From: Haloterrigena gelatinilytica
Lineage (GTDB): Archaea > Halobacteriota > Halobacteria > Halobacteriales > Natrialbaceae
NCBI RefSeq assembly: GCF_013342145.1
Contig: NZ_JABUQZ010000001.1
Span: forward strand, 1,550,001 to 1,614,000
Reading direction: 5' to 3'
DNA: 64,000 nt
The notes under the pieces were generated by a model that was given only the letters and a program-made list of their open reading frames with translations, was not told where the DNA came from and made no database searches. Below, piece by piece: positions 29,439 through 39,000 of the stretch (its first letter is position 1; each line of letters opens with the position of its first letter). A program made the translations under genes and the position numbers.

Positions 29439-30206
29439 TCAGGCGTCGAACTCCGGCTCTCGATCCTCGAGGAAGGCGGCGACACCCTCGGCGTGGGCGT
29501 CGGAGGTACGCGCCTGGACCTGCAGCAGGTTCTCGTGGTCTAACGCCTCCGACCAGTGGCGAGCCATGTTCTCGTGCATGGCTCCTTTCATCAGGCCGAT
29601 GATCTCCGTCGGGCGCTCGCGGAGTTGCTCGAGGGTCTCGTCGACTCGGTCGTCGAGGTCCTCGGATGGAACCGCCTCGTTGATCAGGTCGAGGTCGGCC
29701 GCCCGCTCGGCGTCGAAGAACTCGCCGGTGAACGCGAGTTTCTTGGCGGCTCTGAGGCCGACGATGTGGGGGAGCATGAACGTCCCGCCGGTGTCGGGGA
29801 CGAGGCCGATCCGAACGAACGCACAGGAGAAGGTCGCGTCGGCGGCGGCGTAGGCGATATCCGCCAGGGCGACGATCGACAGTCCGGCGCCGACGGCGTC
29901 GCCGTTGACCTTCGCGACGATCGGCACAGGACACTCGAGCATCGCCTCGACGACGCGGCCGAAGCTCTCCTCGACCTCCGTGTAGGCCTCGCGGGCCGAC
30001 GCCGGCTGTTCGGCCAGCGCCTCGAGGTCGCCGCCGGCGCTGAAGGCGTCGCCCTCGCCGGTGAGGACGATCGCGTCGTACTCGTCGGGCGAGGCGTCCT
30101 CGATCGTGTCGGCCAGCGTCGCGGCGATCTCTTTCGTCACGGCGTTGAGCGCCGCCGGTCGGTCGAACGCGATCCGGAGGATATCGTCGTCGCTGTCGAC
30201 GTGCAT
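29439..30206 (-). CDS. Enoyl-CoA hydratase/isomerase family protein
   Basis: A 255-residue crotonase-fold protein. The oxyanion-hole segments are GEGDAFSAGGDLEAL and VNGDAVGAGLSIVALADIAYAAADATFSCAFVRIGLVPDTGGTFML. Position of the usual catalytic glutamates is only partly kept (no clear Glu at the first site; the second region reads GLVPDTG, with Asp), as in isomerase-type members. It may act on acyl-CoA in fatty-acid or branched-chain breakdown. A TATA-like GCTATAACAG at 30228-30237 fits a leaderless start from 30206. Confidence 0.88.
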   Translation of the reverse strand: MHVDSDDDILRIAFDRPAALNAVTKEIAATLADTIEDASPDEYDAIVLTGEGDAFSAGGDLEALAEQPASAREAYTEVEESFGRVVEAMLECPVPIVAKVNGDAVGAGLSIVALADIAYAAADATFSCAFVRIGLVPDTGGTFMLPHIVGLRAAKKLAFTGEFFDAERAADLDLINEAVPSEDLDDRVDETLEQLRERPTEIIGLMKGAMHENMARHWSEALDHENLLQVQARTSDAHAEGVAAFLEDREPEFDA

Positions 30207-30377
30207 ACTCGAGAATCGGCCGCCGGTGCTATAACAGTAGTTGGTACTCCGTCACGTGTGAGCGGTGACGTCCTGCCGGTCAAACGGCGAAAACCGTGTA
30301 CTGCCGATGCGAAAACATCGAGTGCCACCGGGTGCGGCCGGCGGAACCGCGAGTCGGTCGAGCGGTGTCGGACCTGC

Positions 30378-31046
30378 TCAGTTCGAGGGCACCGGCGGGG
30401 CCACGGTCTCGTCCTCGGAGACGTTCAGTTCGGAGGTGACGAGCGCGCGATACGCTCGGCGCAGCCGCTCGGAGAGCGCCTGGTGGGAGATGCCGAGCTC
30501 TTCCGACAGTTCCTGCATCGAGACCTCGCGGGGGATCTCGAAGTAACCGTGATCGATGGCCGCGACGAGGGTCTCGTACTGCCGGGCGGTGAGGCCGCAC
30601 TGGCTCTTCGTCTCTTCGGCGAGATCGAACAGGCGAACGATCGTCGGCGTGACGCCGGCCTCGTCGAACCGGTCGTAGAGCGAACTCACGCTCTCGCGGT
30701 CGGCGAACCGAATGCTCAGCAGCCACGTGCCGCTCGAGGCTGAGGCGCTCAGCACCGTGCCGTTCTCCTCGAGGATCAGCTCGAAGATGTCGATGGTGTC
30801 CGGTTCGAATTCGATGTCGTAGAGCCACCGGTCGTCCTCGCTGTTGATCAGCGTGTAGGAACCGATCGCCGAAGCGTCGTCCAGCGCCGTCTCGATGTCC
30901 TCCTGAGACGGGCCCGACAGCCAGAGGCCGTGGCCGCTCGAGGCGATCACGCGCTCCATTTCACAGGTCAGTGAGGGGACCGCCTCGAACAGCTCGCCGG
31001 TTCCGGTTCCGTCGGCCGGAATCTCGATGTCTGCGATCGATGTCAT
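30378..31046 (-). CDS. Bat-type HTH transcriptional regulator next to the molybdenum block
   Basis: A 222-residue protein whose N-terminal 150 residues match the bat-associated sensor-like region (DGTGTGELFEAVPSLTCEMERVIASSGHGLWLSGPS) and whose C-terminal HTH_10 domain reads LTARQYETLVAAIDHGYFEIPREVSMQELSEELGISHQALSERLRRA. In Halobacterium the DMSO-reductase cluster has a bat-type activator (DmsR); here the gene follows the permease gene on the same strand after 130 bases, so control of the molybdoenzyme block is possible but not shown. Confidence 0.88.
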   Translation of the reverse strand: MTSIADIEIPADGTGTGELFEAVPSLTCEMERVIASSGHGLWLSGPSQEDIETALDDASAIGSYTLINSEDDRWLYDIEFEPDTIDIFELILEENGTVLSASASSGTWLLSIRFADRESVSSLYDRFDEAGVTPTIVRLFDLAEETKSQCGLTARQYETLVAAIDHGYFEIPREVSMQELSEELGISHQALSERLRRAYRALVTSELNVSEDETVAPPVPSN

Positions 31047-31178
31047 GAGTTCAACGTTGAGTACTACGGGGATCCCAATAACCCCATTTCCAAAGAGATT
31101 AGCAGTGATGAAGCCGAATTACAGAATATCTGATGTGTGCTGCAAGCAGCTCTTTCATCCCCTATTATCGGCTCGTCG

Positions 31179-32015
31179 TCAATACCGCCGCACTGACCCG
31201 ACGAGCGCCTGAACCAGCGCGACCACGACGACCGTACTGATCAGTAGCGCCAGCGCGATCGGGACGATCGCCTCGAGACCGCGGGCGATCCGCAAGACGT
31301 CGATGCGCGTCGGCATCGTCCGCGGGTTGTACGCGACCATCATCGTGGCGCCGAACTCGCCGAGCGCCCGCACGAACGTCAGGACGATCCCCGCGGCGAT
31401 GGCGTTTCGCGCCAGCGGCAACGAGACCAGGCGGACCGTCTCGAGGCGCCCGTACCCCAGCGTCCGGGCGGCCTCCTCGACGCGCGGATCGACGTCGTCG
31501 AAGCCGGCGCGGACGGTGACGACGAGAAACGGCGCGGCGACGAACGTCTGGGCGAGGATCACGCCGGCGTAGCTGTCGGTCAGCGGCACGCCGAGGGCCG
31601 CTGCGGTCGAACCGATCGGCGTGTACCGGCCGACGACGGTCAGCAGCATCACGCCGCCGACGATCGGCGGCAGGACCAGCGGGAGCAAGACGGCGGCCTC
31701 GAGGAGGCGCTTGCCGCGAAAGCTGGCCCGCGAGAGGACGTAGGCGAGCGGGACGCCGAAGACGGTCGCGACGGCCGTCGAGATCGGCGCCGTCACCAGC
31801 GACGTCCTGATCGCATCCCGCGTGGCGGGATCGGCGAGGCCGCCGATCACGTCGACCGAACCCACCTGCGCGAAGAACGCGGCGAACGGGACGACGAAGT
31901 ACGCGAGCAACACCGCGCCCAGCAGCGCCGGGACGGCCATCCCGCCGGTCAGGCGCTCGAGACCGCTCCCGAACCGCGAGTTCGCGTCGTCCCGCCGCGC
32001 ATCGGTATCGGTCAC
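31179..32015 (-). CDS. ABC transporter permease, tungstate/molybdate type
   Basis: A 278-residue inner-membrane protein with six hydrophobic segments and the permease motif for ATPase contact (EEAARTLGYGRLETVRLVSLPLARNAIAAG, the EAA loop). It resembles ModB/WtpB/TupB. It probably starts at a GTG (32015) that overlaps the stop of the binding-protein gene by GTGA; the longer in-frame reading upstream is Arg-rich and overlaps the neighbour. The ATPase partner is not encoded beside it, unlike the usual three-gene operon. Confidence 0.88.
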   Translation of the reverse strand: MTDTDARRDDANSRFGSGLERLTGGMAVPALLGAVLLAYFVVPFAAFFAQVGSVDVIGGLADPATRDAIRTSLVTAPISTAVATVFGVPLAYVLSRASFRGKRLLEAAVLLPLVLPPIVGGVMLLTVVGRYTPIGSTAAALGVPLTDSYAGVILAQTFVAAPFLVVTVRAGFDDVDPRVEEAARTLGYGRLETVRLVSLPLARNAIAAGIVLTFVRALGEFGATMMVAYNPRTMPTRIDVLRIARGLEAIVPIALALLISTVVVVALVQALVGSVRRY

Positions 32016-32983
32016 GGGCCGATCGCCTCCGGCACGTTTCCGTTGGCGCGCGGGAGCGCATCGCCGACGCGGAGCCCGCAGTCCGTCAGGAGCGCGGGTT
32101 CCTCGAGCAGGAAGGAAACGAACTCCCGGCCGGCGTCGGGGTTGTCGGCGTCGTCCCGGACCGTCGCGTTGTAGACCGCCGGCCGACCGCGGGCCGCGTA
32201 CCCCTCGTCGGTCGTGTACGTCGCCGTCGCGTACGTCTCGGCGTGTGCCGGATCCCCGAAGTTGTACGCGTCGGGCAGCTCGCGGAACGGCAGTTCGTGA
32301 TCGACGGCCATGTTCCGGTAGACGACCGCACAGGCGCGGCTCCCGGCCTCGACGCCGGTCAACAGCTTCGACTCGTCGGGCTCTCGAGAGGCGGTGTCGA
32401 GCATCGTCTCGCGAAACCCCTCGAGATCGTGTCGGCGCTCGGCGAGTTCGAACAGCTGGACGGCCCGGTAGCCCAGCGGGTCCAGATCGGGATCGCTGAT
32501 CGCGAGGTCGTCCGCGCCGGCGTCGGCGACGACCTCGTACCACGGCTCGCCGGCGGCGAGTCGGCCGCCGAGGGCCGTGTCGGGATCGTAGGCGATGCCG
32601 ACCTCGTTGGCGGCGAACTCGACGTCCCAGTCCGTCCGGTCGGGGTAGAGCCGATCCCGCAACAGCTCGGCGTCGGCGCTGACGATCACGTCCGGGTGTT
32701 TGGTCCTCTCCTCGATCATCCGCATCACGACGGTCGACCCGTGGTACTCCCCCTGATAGCTGCGCCCCGTCTCGGACTCGAAGGCCGGACCGACCGTCTC
32801 CTCGAGCGCGACGGCGAGGCTCCCGGCCGAGAGGACCCGCACGCGATCGGCCGCGCCGAGACAGCCGGCCGTCCCGACGACGCCGGCCGCCGTCGCGCTC
32901 GCGGCCGCGAGAAACGCCCGGCGACCGCCGCCGGAGGGTCCGGCGCCGCGTTTCGTTCGGGCGTCGTCGTCGCGAGTCACCAT
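32012..32983 (-). CDS. Oxyanion-binding lipoprotein (tungstate/molybdate ABC type)
   Basis: A 323-residue extracellular binding protein. It has a Tat signal (GGRRAFLAAASATAAG) with Cys in VGTAGC as the lipid anchor. The mature part carries the class marks of ModA/WtpA/TupA proteins: VLSAGSLAVALEETVGPAFE, the YHGSTVVMRMIEE loop, PDVIVSADAELL, EVGIAYDP and AISDPDLDPLGYRAVQLFELAE. The DPLGYRA segment is typical of tungstate/molybdate-binding WtpA-like proteins. ATG at 32983 is preferred to the GTG three codons upstream; TATA is at 33009-33016. Confidence 0.9.
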   Translation of the reverse strand: MVTRDDDARTKRGAGPSGGGRRAFLAAASATAAGVVGTAGCLGAADRVRVLSAGSLAVALEETVGPAFESETGRSYQGEYHGSTVVMRMIEERTKHPDVIVSADAELLRDRLYPDRTDWDVEFAANEVGIAYDPDTALGGRLAAGEPWYEVVADAGADDLAISDPDLDPLGYRAVQLFELAERRHDLEGFRETMLDTASREPDESKLLTGVEAGSRACAVVYRNMAVDHELPFRELPDAYNFGDPAHAETYATATYTTDEGYAARGRPAVYNATVRDDADNPDAGREFVSFLLEEPALLTDCGLRVGDALPRANGNVPEAIGP

Positions 32984-33008
32984 ACGTCTCACTCGAGTCC
33001 GCCGCTCA

Positions 33009-33016
33009 ATATAACT
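33009..33016 (-). promoter_or_regulatory. TATA box of the oxyanion-binding protein gene
   Basis: The reverse strand reads GTTATATT style sequence 26-33 bases before the ATG at 32983. The same ATATAAC occurs again at 33041-33047 within an inverted repeat. Confidence 0.5.
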
Positions 33017-33037
33017 GGTTTCCGTTCCTATTTTGCG

Positions 33038-33063
33038 GGAATATAACCGAAAGAGGTTATTCC
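33038..33063. promoter_or_regulatory. Inverted repeat upstream of the oxyanion importer promoter
   Basis: GGAATATAACC (33038-33048), loop GAAAGA, GGTTATTCC (33055-33063) form an imperfect dyad with a 2-base bulge. It lies 25-50 bases upstream of the TATA box, suitable for a regulator site. The GTTATAT half-site recalls the bacterial ModE consensus only loosely. Confidence 0.4.
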
Positions 33064-33095
33064 GGCGGGTGACGTGTCGTCGGTCCGCGGCCTCG

Positions 33096-33141
33096 CGTAA
33101 CGCGGTCGCGTTACGGCCCGCAGTGCGTTACGGCCCGCAGT
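33096..33141. repeat. Palindrome and direct repeat downstream of mobB
   Basis: CGTAACGCG-GT-CGCGTTACG (33096-33115) is a perfect 9-base-pair hairpin, and GCGTTACGGCCCGCAGT is repeated directly twice (33108-33124 and 33125-33141). It could be a transcription stop for mobB or a regulatory site. Confidence 0.5.
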
Positions 33142-33218
33142 AGCGGTCGATCGATCGTCGGCCCGAGTTCGGTTGCCGACTCGAGTTCGTTCGTCGCCGC
33201 CGGCGGGCGGAAACTCGG

Positions 33219-33740
33219 TCACTCGCGGTCGACGAGCGGATCGAGTCCGCGGATCGTCTCGACGAGCGCCTCGAGGTCGTCCGCGCCGCGTCCGACGACG
33301 GGGCCGCCGACGGCGCTCGGGTCGCGGTCGCCGACGAGGATCGTCGGCAGCGAGGCCGCCGAGAAGCCCTCGACGACGACGAACGCGTAGCCCCGCGCCT
33401 CGAGGCGCTCGAGCGCGTCCGCGAGCGCTCGCAGTTCCGGATCGTCGGCCTCGAGCACGGCGTCACCGTCGGACCCGTCCGGCGGATCGCGCTTGCCGCG
33501 AGTAGTGACGTCGAACGTGAGTTCGGGGGTGACGCCGACGACAGTCTCGGCGCCCGCGGTCCGGTGGCGATGGGTATCGGCGCCCGGTGTGTCGATCTCG
33601 ATGTCGTGGTGGATCGACTTGACCGTCGCGACGCGGCCGTGATCGGCCAGTCGCGGTACGAGCCGTTCGACGAGCGTGGTCTTCCCCGAATCGCTCGGAC
33701 CGGCGAGACAGACGACGCGAAACGGTGGCTCCTGACTCAT
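33219..33740 (-). CDS. mobB: Molybdopterin-guanine dinucleotide biosynthesis protein MobB
   Basis: A 173-residue P-loop GTPase-like protein with CLAGPSDSGKTTLVERLVPRL (Walker A), ATVKSIHHDIEIDTPGADTHRHRTAGAETVVG, and VVVEGFSAASLPTILV. MobB assists MobA in attaching GMP to molybdopterin to give the bis-MGD cofactor that the adjacent NarG-like enzyme needs. It sits between the TorD-like gene and the oxyanion transporter on the same strand. Confidence 0.92.
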   Translation of the reverse strand: MSQEPPFRVVCLAGPSDSGKTTLVERLVPRLADHGRVATVKSIHHDIEIDTPGADTHRHRTAGAETVVGVTPELTFDVTTRGKRDPPDGSDGDAVLEADDPELRALADALERLEARGYAFVVVEGFSAASLPTILVGDRDPSAVGGPVVGRGADDLEALVETIRGLDPLVDRE

Positions 33741-33966
33741 CGCTGGTACGGCCGCTTCGAGGGACGAACGGAAGACTCGTTCGACCGCGGACGCCCGCCG
33801 CGGGTACTGTCGTCCCGATCTGCGGTGGCGATGGCAGTGGCGGTAGCGATCACCCGAACTGTGGCACGAGACGGGTGACGGTCACGGCGCGACGGCGCTG
33901 CCACTCGAGACCGAGCCGGCTGACGCCCCTTCTCGACGAACGCTCGCCGCGAGGCCGCTGTCACCG

Positions 33967-34779
33967 TCAGTACGGGCCGTCGCGGTCGCCCATCGGCATC
34001 TCGGCGCTGCCGGGCGAAGGGGTCGACGTCTGGGATCCGTTCGAGCCGCAGGTCCCACACCGGAAGTCCCCGTCGCCGCCGCCGGTGAGCCCCTCGGTCG
34101 GGGACGGCGGTACCTCGGGGAAGACGTCCGGTTCGATCTCGAACCGGTCGGCGTCGGCCTCGACCAGCGCCACCACGAGATCCGCGAGCGCCCGATAGAA
34201 CGGGTCGTCGGCGTCGTCGTGGACCGTCTCGCGGAACCGCGGGACCCAGCGCCCGAGGTGGTCCTCGAGGAAGTCCGCCTGGGCGTTCGAGACGATCTCG
34301 ACGCCCTTCTCGTCGCCGGTCTGCTCGAGGTAGGCCGTCTGTAAGGCCAGGTGGGAGACGAACTCGAGCTCGATGCAGAGGTGGTCGACCCGCTCGCGGT
34401 TGCCGTCCTCGAGGTCGAGGTCGAACGCGCCGTAGAAGCCGGCGATGTCGGCGAGCGTGTCCGTGTTCGTCACGAGCGAGCCCGAGCCGTACTCGACCTC
34501 GTACTGCTGGATCTCGCCGCCCTGCTCGAAGCCGAACAGCGCGGCGTACGTCGAGTAGCAGTCCTCGATCTCGTCGGCGCCGTCCGGACTCAGGTCGGCG
34601 ACCGTCTCGGCGCGCTCGCGAAGGTCCTCGTCTCCCAGCGCCGCGGCGGACTCGACGAGCTGGTCGTCGAACTCGGCGGAGCGGATCGCCTCGCGGAGGT
34701 CGTCGGTCGGTCGGTCGAACGCCATCGACGCGAGCTTGTACAGTCGCGCGCGGTGAACGTGGTGGTCTGGTCGTGACAT
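33967..34779 (-). CDS. TorD/NarJ-type molybdoenzyme chaperone
   Basis: A 270-residue all-helical protein of the TorD/NarJ group: the N-terminal part RLYKLASMAFDRPTDDLREAI, EIQQYEVEYGSGSLVT, ADIAGFYGAFDLD and a last helix with GRWVPRFRETV. Such proteins bind the Tat leader and insert the molybdenum cofactor before export. A C-terminal tail has CGTC plus a Ser/Pro/Thr stretch, which is unusual for the family and could bind metal. It follows the iron-sulfur subunit gene by 27 bases, so it belongs to the same transcript. Confidence 0.9.
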   Translation of the reverse strand: MSRPDHHVHRARLYKLASMAFDRPTDDLREAIRSAEFDDQLVESAAALGDEDLRERAETVADLSPDGADEIEDCYSTYAALFGFEQGGEIQQYEVEYGSGSLVTNTDTLADIAGFYGAFDLDLEDGNRERVDHLCIELEFVSHLALQTAYLEQTGDEKGVEIVSNAQADFLEDHLGRWVPRFRETVHDDADDPFYRALADLVVALVEADADRFEIEPDVFPEVPPSPTEGLTGGGDGDFRCGTCGSNGSQTSTPSPGSAEMPMGDRDGPY

Positions 34780-34806
34780 TGGTGTGGCTGTGGTCGGTCG
34801 TGGTCG

Positions 34807-36000
34807 TTACGCGATGTCGAGCCGGTAGGCGTCGTGCTGGCCGTCGAAGCGGTCGCGCTCGTATCTCGGTTCCTCCATCGGGACGCGAGCGACGGTGTGG
34901 CCGTCCTGATCGTAGCCGATCGCTTCCTCGTCGGTCACTTCGAACTCCTCGATGCGCCACTCGGTCGACCCCATCAGGTGCAAGGCGCCGCGGAGCTTGC
35001 GGTACTCCTCGTCGCCGCGGCGGGCCTTCCGGTAGGTCTCCTGGGCCTGCTCGACGCGCGGGCCGAACATCTGTTCCAAGTAGTCCGTCGGGACGTTGAT
35101 CGGCGGGATGTAGTAGACGTTGGGCTCGAGTCCCAGCTGCGGGTACAGCGGGAGCGCGACCTCGGCGTCGTGGACCATGTAGTCGACGGGCGCGGCGGTG
35201 TCGGCGTTCTCGGGGGTGTTGACCCAGCCGTGCATTCGGATCTTGCCGAGACAGTTTTCGAAACACTGCGGGACGAGTCCCTGCTCGACCTTCGGGTAGC
35301 AGCCGACGCACTTCTGGGAGTTGTTCGCGACCGAGTTGTAGATCGACTTCCCGTAGGGACAGGCCCGGACGCACTCCTGGAAGGCCTGACAGCTGTCCTC
35401 GTCGAGCAGGACGATGCCGTCCTCCTGGCGCTTGTAGATGGCCTGGACGGGACAGCCGCCGGCGCAGGCCGCGAACGTGCAGTGGTTGCAGACCCGCGGG
35501 AGGTAGAAGAACCACGTCGGGTGGTGGTCCTCGTCGATGTGGGTGTCCGATTCGACCTCCTGGCCGGTCGGCTCGTCCTCGCCGAGGTTCGGCTGGGCCC
35601 AGTCCTCGTCGTCGGGACGGAAGCCCTCGATCCCCTCGCTGTGCATGGTCTCCGGATCGTCGTCGATCGCCATCGACTCCCAGTCGAAGTCGCGGGCCTC
35701 GAAGATCGTCTTGCCCTCGTAGACGCCGTCCGAGCCCCACTCGTGGACGCCGAGTCGGTCGAGGATCTCGACGTCCCACTGCAGCGGGTAGGAGCCGTAG
35801 GGCTTGGTCTCGACGTTGTTCCAGAACATGTGCTCCTGGCCCTCGTTGTTGGTCCAGGTCGTCTTACACGACAGCGAGCACGTCTGGCACGCGATACACT
35901 TGTTCAGGTCGAACACTGCCCCCCACTGTTTCTCCGGACGCGCTTCCGTGTAGGGGTAGTCCATCTCGCGGCCGATCTGCCAATTGTAAACTTCTGCCAT
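34807..36000 (-). CDS. Iron-sulfur beta subunit of a type II DMSO-reductase-family enzyme
   Basis: A 397-residue electron-transfer subunit with four cysteine groups: CIACQTCSLSC (Cys35, 38, 41, 45), CNHCTFAACAGGCP, CQAFQECVRACPYGK, and CVGCYPKVEQGLVPQCFENC. The third group has an aromatic residue at the position typical of the NarH/DdhB/PcrB branch, and WNNVETKPYGSYP is also a mark of it. Its own signal peptide is absent; it probably travels with the Tat-exported alpha subunit. A Shine-Dalgarno GAGGTGA overlaps the alpha stop, 11 bases apart. No gamma (heme) subunit follows. Confidence 0.92.
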   Translation of the reverse strand: MAEVYNWQIGREMDYPYTEARPEKQWGAVFDLNKCIACQTCSLSCKTTWTNNEGQEHMFWNNVETKPYGSYPLQWDVEILDRLGVHEWGSDGVYEGKTIFEARDFDWESMAIDDDPETMHSEGIEGFRPDDEDWAQPNLGEDEPTGQEVESDTHIDEDHHPTWFFYLPRVCNHCTFAACAGGCPVQAIYKRQEDGIVLLDEDSCQAFQECVRACPYGKSIYNSVANNSQKCVGCYPKVEQGLVPQCFENCLGKIRMHGWVNTPENADTAAPVDYMVHDAEVALPLYPQLGLEPNVYYIPPINVPTDYLEQMFGPRVEQAQETYRKARRGDEEYRKLRGALHLMGSTEWRIEEFEVTDEEAIGYDQDGHTVARVPMEEPRYERDRFDGQHDAYRLDIA

Positions 36001-36011
36001 TGTGAGTCACC

Positions 36012-39000
36012 TCAGTCTGATTCGCTCGTGAAACCGCCCTCTAGGTACTGTTTCATCCGGTCGTCCTCCTGGGTCGGCCGGACGCCCTCGTCGACTGGTC
36101 GCCAGTCGCCCTCGGGCTCGCCGTCCTCGTTCACGCCGCCGTCTTCGGCCTTCTCGATCTTGACGAACGACTCCTTGGGCGCGCCGTTGGCGGCGTGGAC
36201 GTCGGGCTCGAAGCCGACGTCGACGTTCTGTCCGAACATGCCCTTCCGGGGCAGCGTGTCGGTCAGCCAGGTCCGGCGGAGCCACGTCGAGGTCATCGAC
36301 TGGTGGCCGCCGCTGCGGTACATGGAGACGTAGTTGGTGTCCTCGGACTGGGCCTTCCCGTCCTCGCGCTCTTGCTGGGCCTCGTAGGACTTGTGGGAGG
36401 TCTGGGTCACGTTCATCCAGCTGCGGGTGACCCCCCGCGGAATGCTCGGCTGGTAGCGGATCCGCATCAGCGCCCGCGTGTACTCGGTCTCCTCGTCGTC
36501 GGGGTCGTAGCCCGGGAACGGCCGGTCGGAGGGGTCGGCGTCGACCCATACGTAGTCGCCGTCCTGGAGCCCCTCCTCGCGAGCGTCCTTGGGATTCATC
36601 TCGACGTACCCCTCGCCGATGTACGGCTTGCGCGTGTCGAAGCTATCGCGCTCGGTCTTGCGGCCCTGGTCGCCGTAGTTGCTCCACCAGACCGCCATCT
36701 CCTCGAGGTCGGCGCCGAAGGTGTGGGTCCCGTGGCGGTACTTCGGCGTCATGTAGACGTAGTCGTAGCCCTCGTCGAGGTCGGTCAGCGGGTGGCTGGA
36801 GTCGGTCAGTTCCGACGGCGACTTCACGACGTTGCGGACCTGTCGGTCGTTGGTGTCGCGGGCCTTCTCCTGGCTGTCCCAGTCGCGGTCCTCGGGCGTC
36901 TCCGGCGCGACCACGGGACTGTCGCTGTCGTCGACGATGACGTTCGGCTCGTAGGGCGTCGCGTCCATCGGCTCCCGGTGGAGGGGGATGTGTTCGCCGG
37001 CCTCGGCGAACTCCTCCTCTTCGCGGAAGAACTCGAGGCGCCCGGTCTTCGTGTACCAGGGCTGGGAGTCCCGGGTCTGCTCGTTGCCGACGTGCTTGGG
37101 GTAGGTCCGGGTCATGATGATCGCCGGCGTCCCCTCGCGGGCGTCCTCGAGCAGGTCCTCGACGTCGTAGCCCTTGACGGCGTTCGAGTGGTCGAAGATG
37201 CGCTGGATGTAGGGTTTGGCCTGGTATTCCTCTTCGTCGATGAAGGCCCAGTAGTCCTCGAAGCGGTCGTCGCCGGTGAGTTCGGCGAGCTTCTCGGCGA
37301 CGCCCTTGTAGTGTTGGGTGTCGTTTAGGGTGTTGTAGATGCGGTCGATCTCCGTCTCCGGCATCGTGGTGATGAACGGATTCGTGACGGAGGCGGTGAT
37401 GTCGTGGACGTGGTGTTCGGCCCACGAGTCCGCCGGGAAGACGATGTCGGAGTACTCGCAGGTCATCGACCACCACCACTCGTTGGTGAAGAACGCCTCG
37501 ATCTTCCCGGTGCGAAGGGCCTTCTCGATGATCTTGTAGGTCCCCTTCGCGTTGCCGAGGATGGAGTTCGACCCCGACACCCAGATCGACTTCGTGGGCG
37601 TGTGCATGTGCGAGTCGCCCTGGAAGTACTCGCCGTCGACCTTCAGCGGCTTGTCTAAGTTCGTGTAGAAGTGCGCCGAGTGGGCGTCCCAGCGCTTCTC
37701 GGTCCTGGCCGGCTCCTCGGGATCGAGTTCGACGTCGAACGGGTCCTCGTTGGCGTACTGGCCGACGCCGTTGAAGTACGCCATCCGGTAGTTCCCGGAG
37801 TAGGAGCCCACGTTCCCCGTCTGGTAGCCGACGTTTCGCGTCAGCGACGCCAGCAGGAACACCGCGCGGCCGTGCTGGTCGGCGTTCGCGTAGTGGTTCG
37901 GCCCCATCCCGGTCAGCAGCATCGTGCTCTGCTGGTTGTCCGCGAAGTCCCGAGCCAGGTTCTCGATCGCCTGCGGATCGGTCCCCGTGACTTCGGCGGT
38001 CGACTCGAGGTCCCAGGTGCCGACGAGGTGCTCTTTGATCAGGTCGAACACCGTCCGTACTTCGACGGTCTCGCCGTCGGCGAGCTCGATCTCGAACTCG
38101 CCCTCGATCGTCGCGGGGACGTCGAAGTCGTCGCCGATGTCGTCGCGCGTGACCGGCTCGAACTCGCCGCTCTCGGCGTCGTGGACGACGAAGTCGCCCC
38201 ACTCGCGGCGGAGCTCCTCCGTGATGACCTGGTCGTCGATGTTCGTCACGTCGACGCCGGGGCGGTCCGCGTCGTCGGCGACGGCGTCGGTCTTCTCTAA
38301 GTCCGCGGGCTCGTAGTCCGCGGAGAGATCGCTGGCGCGGAGCAGTTCGTTGTCGTCCATGCGGACCAGCAGCGGGAGGTCCGTGAACTGTCGGACGTAC
38401 TCCTCGTCGTAGAGCTCTTCCTCGATGAGTACGCGCGCGGCGCCGAGGAACAGCGCCGTGTCCGACGCCGGCCGGACCGTGATGAGTTCGTCACACTTCG
38501 AGGCCGTCGCGTTGTAGTCGGTGAAGATCCCGGTGACCTTCGACCCCTTCAGTTTGGCCTCGGTCAGCCAGTGACAGTCGGCCATCTTCGAGGTCAGGTA
38601 GTTGATGCCGTCGAGCACGATGTGGTCCGCGTACTCGATGCTCGCGAGGTCGAAGTCGACCGTCTGCTGGCCGGTAACCATCGTGTGGCCCGGCGGCAGG
38701 TCCGTGTGGAACGAGTAGTTGTCCAGCCCCATCGCACCCAGGGCTTCGTCCTCGCTGACGTCCCGGACGTAGTTGTCCAAAAGCGCCATCGAGTTGGCGT
38801 TGCGGTACTGGCCGAACAGCTTGATGACGCCCAGTAGCGGCATCCCGCCGCGGAACTTCATCGTCCGGACGCCGGCGCCCTGCGTTTCCTCGACGACGCG
38901 CTCGTCGTACCCCTGCTCGAGCAGCGACTGCATCCCGCTCTCGCCGCTGTAGTGGTCGGCGAGCTCGAGGAAGGTGCGGGCGGCGTACTCGTGGGCTTCC

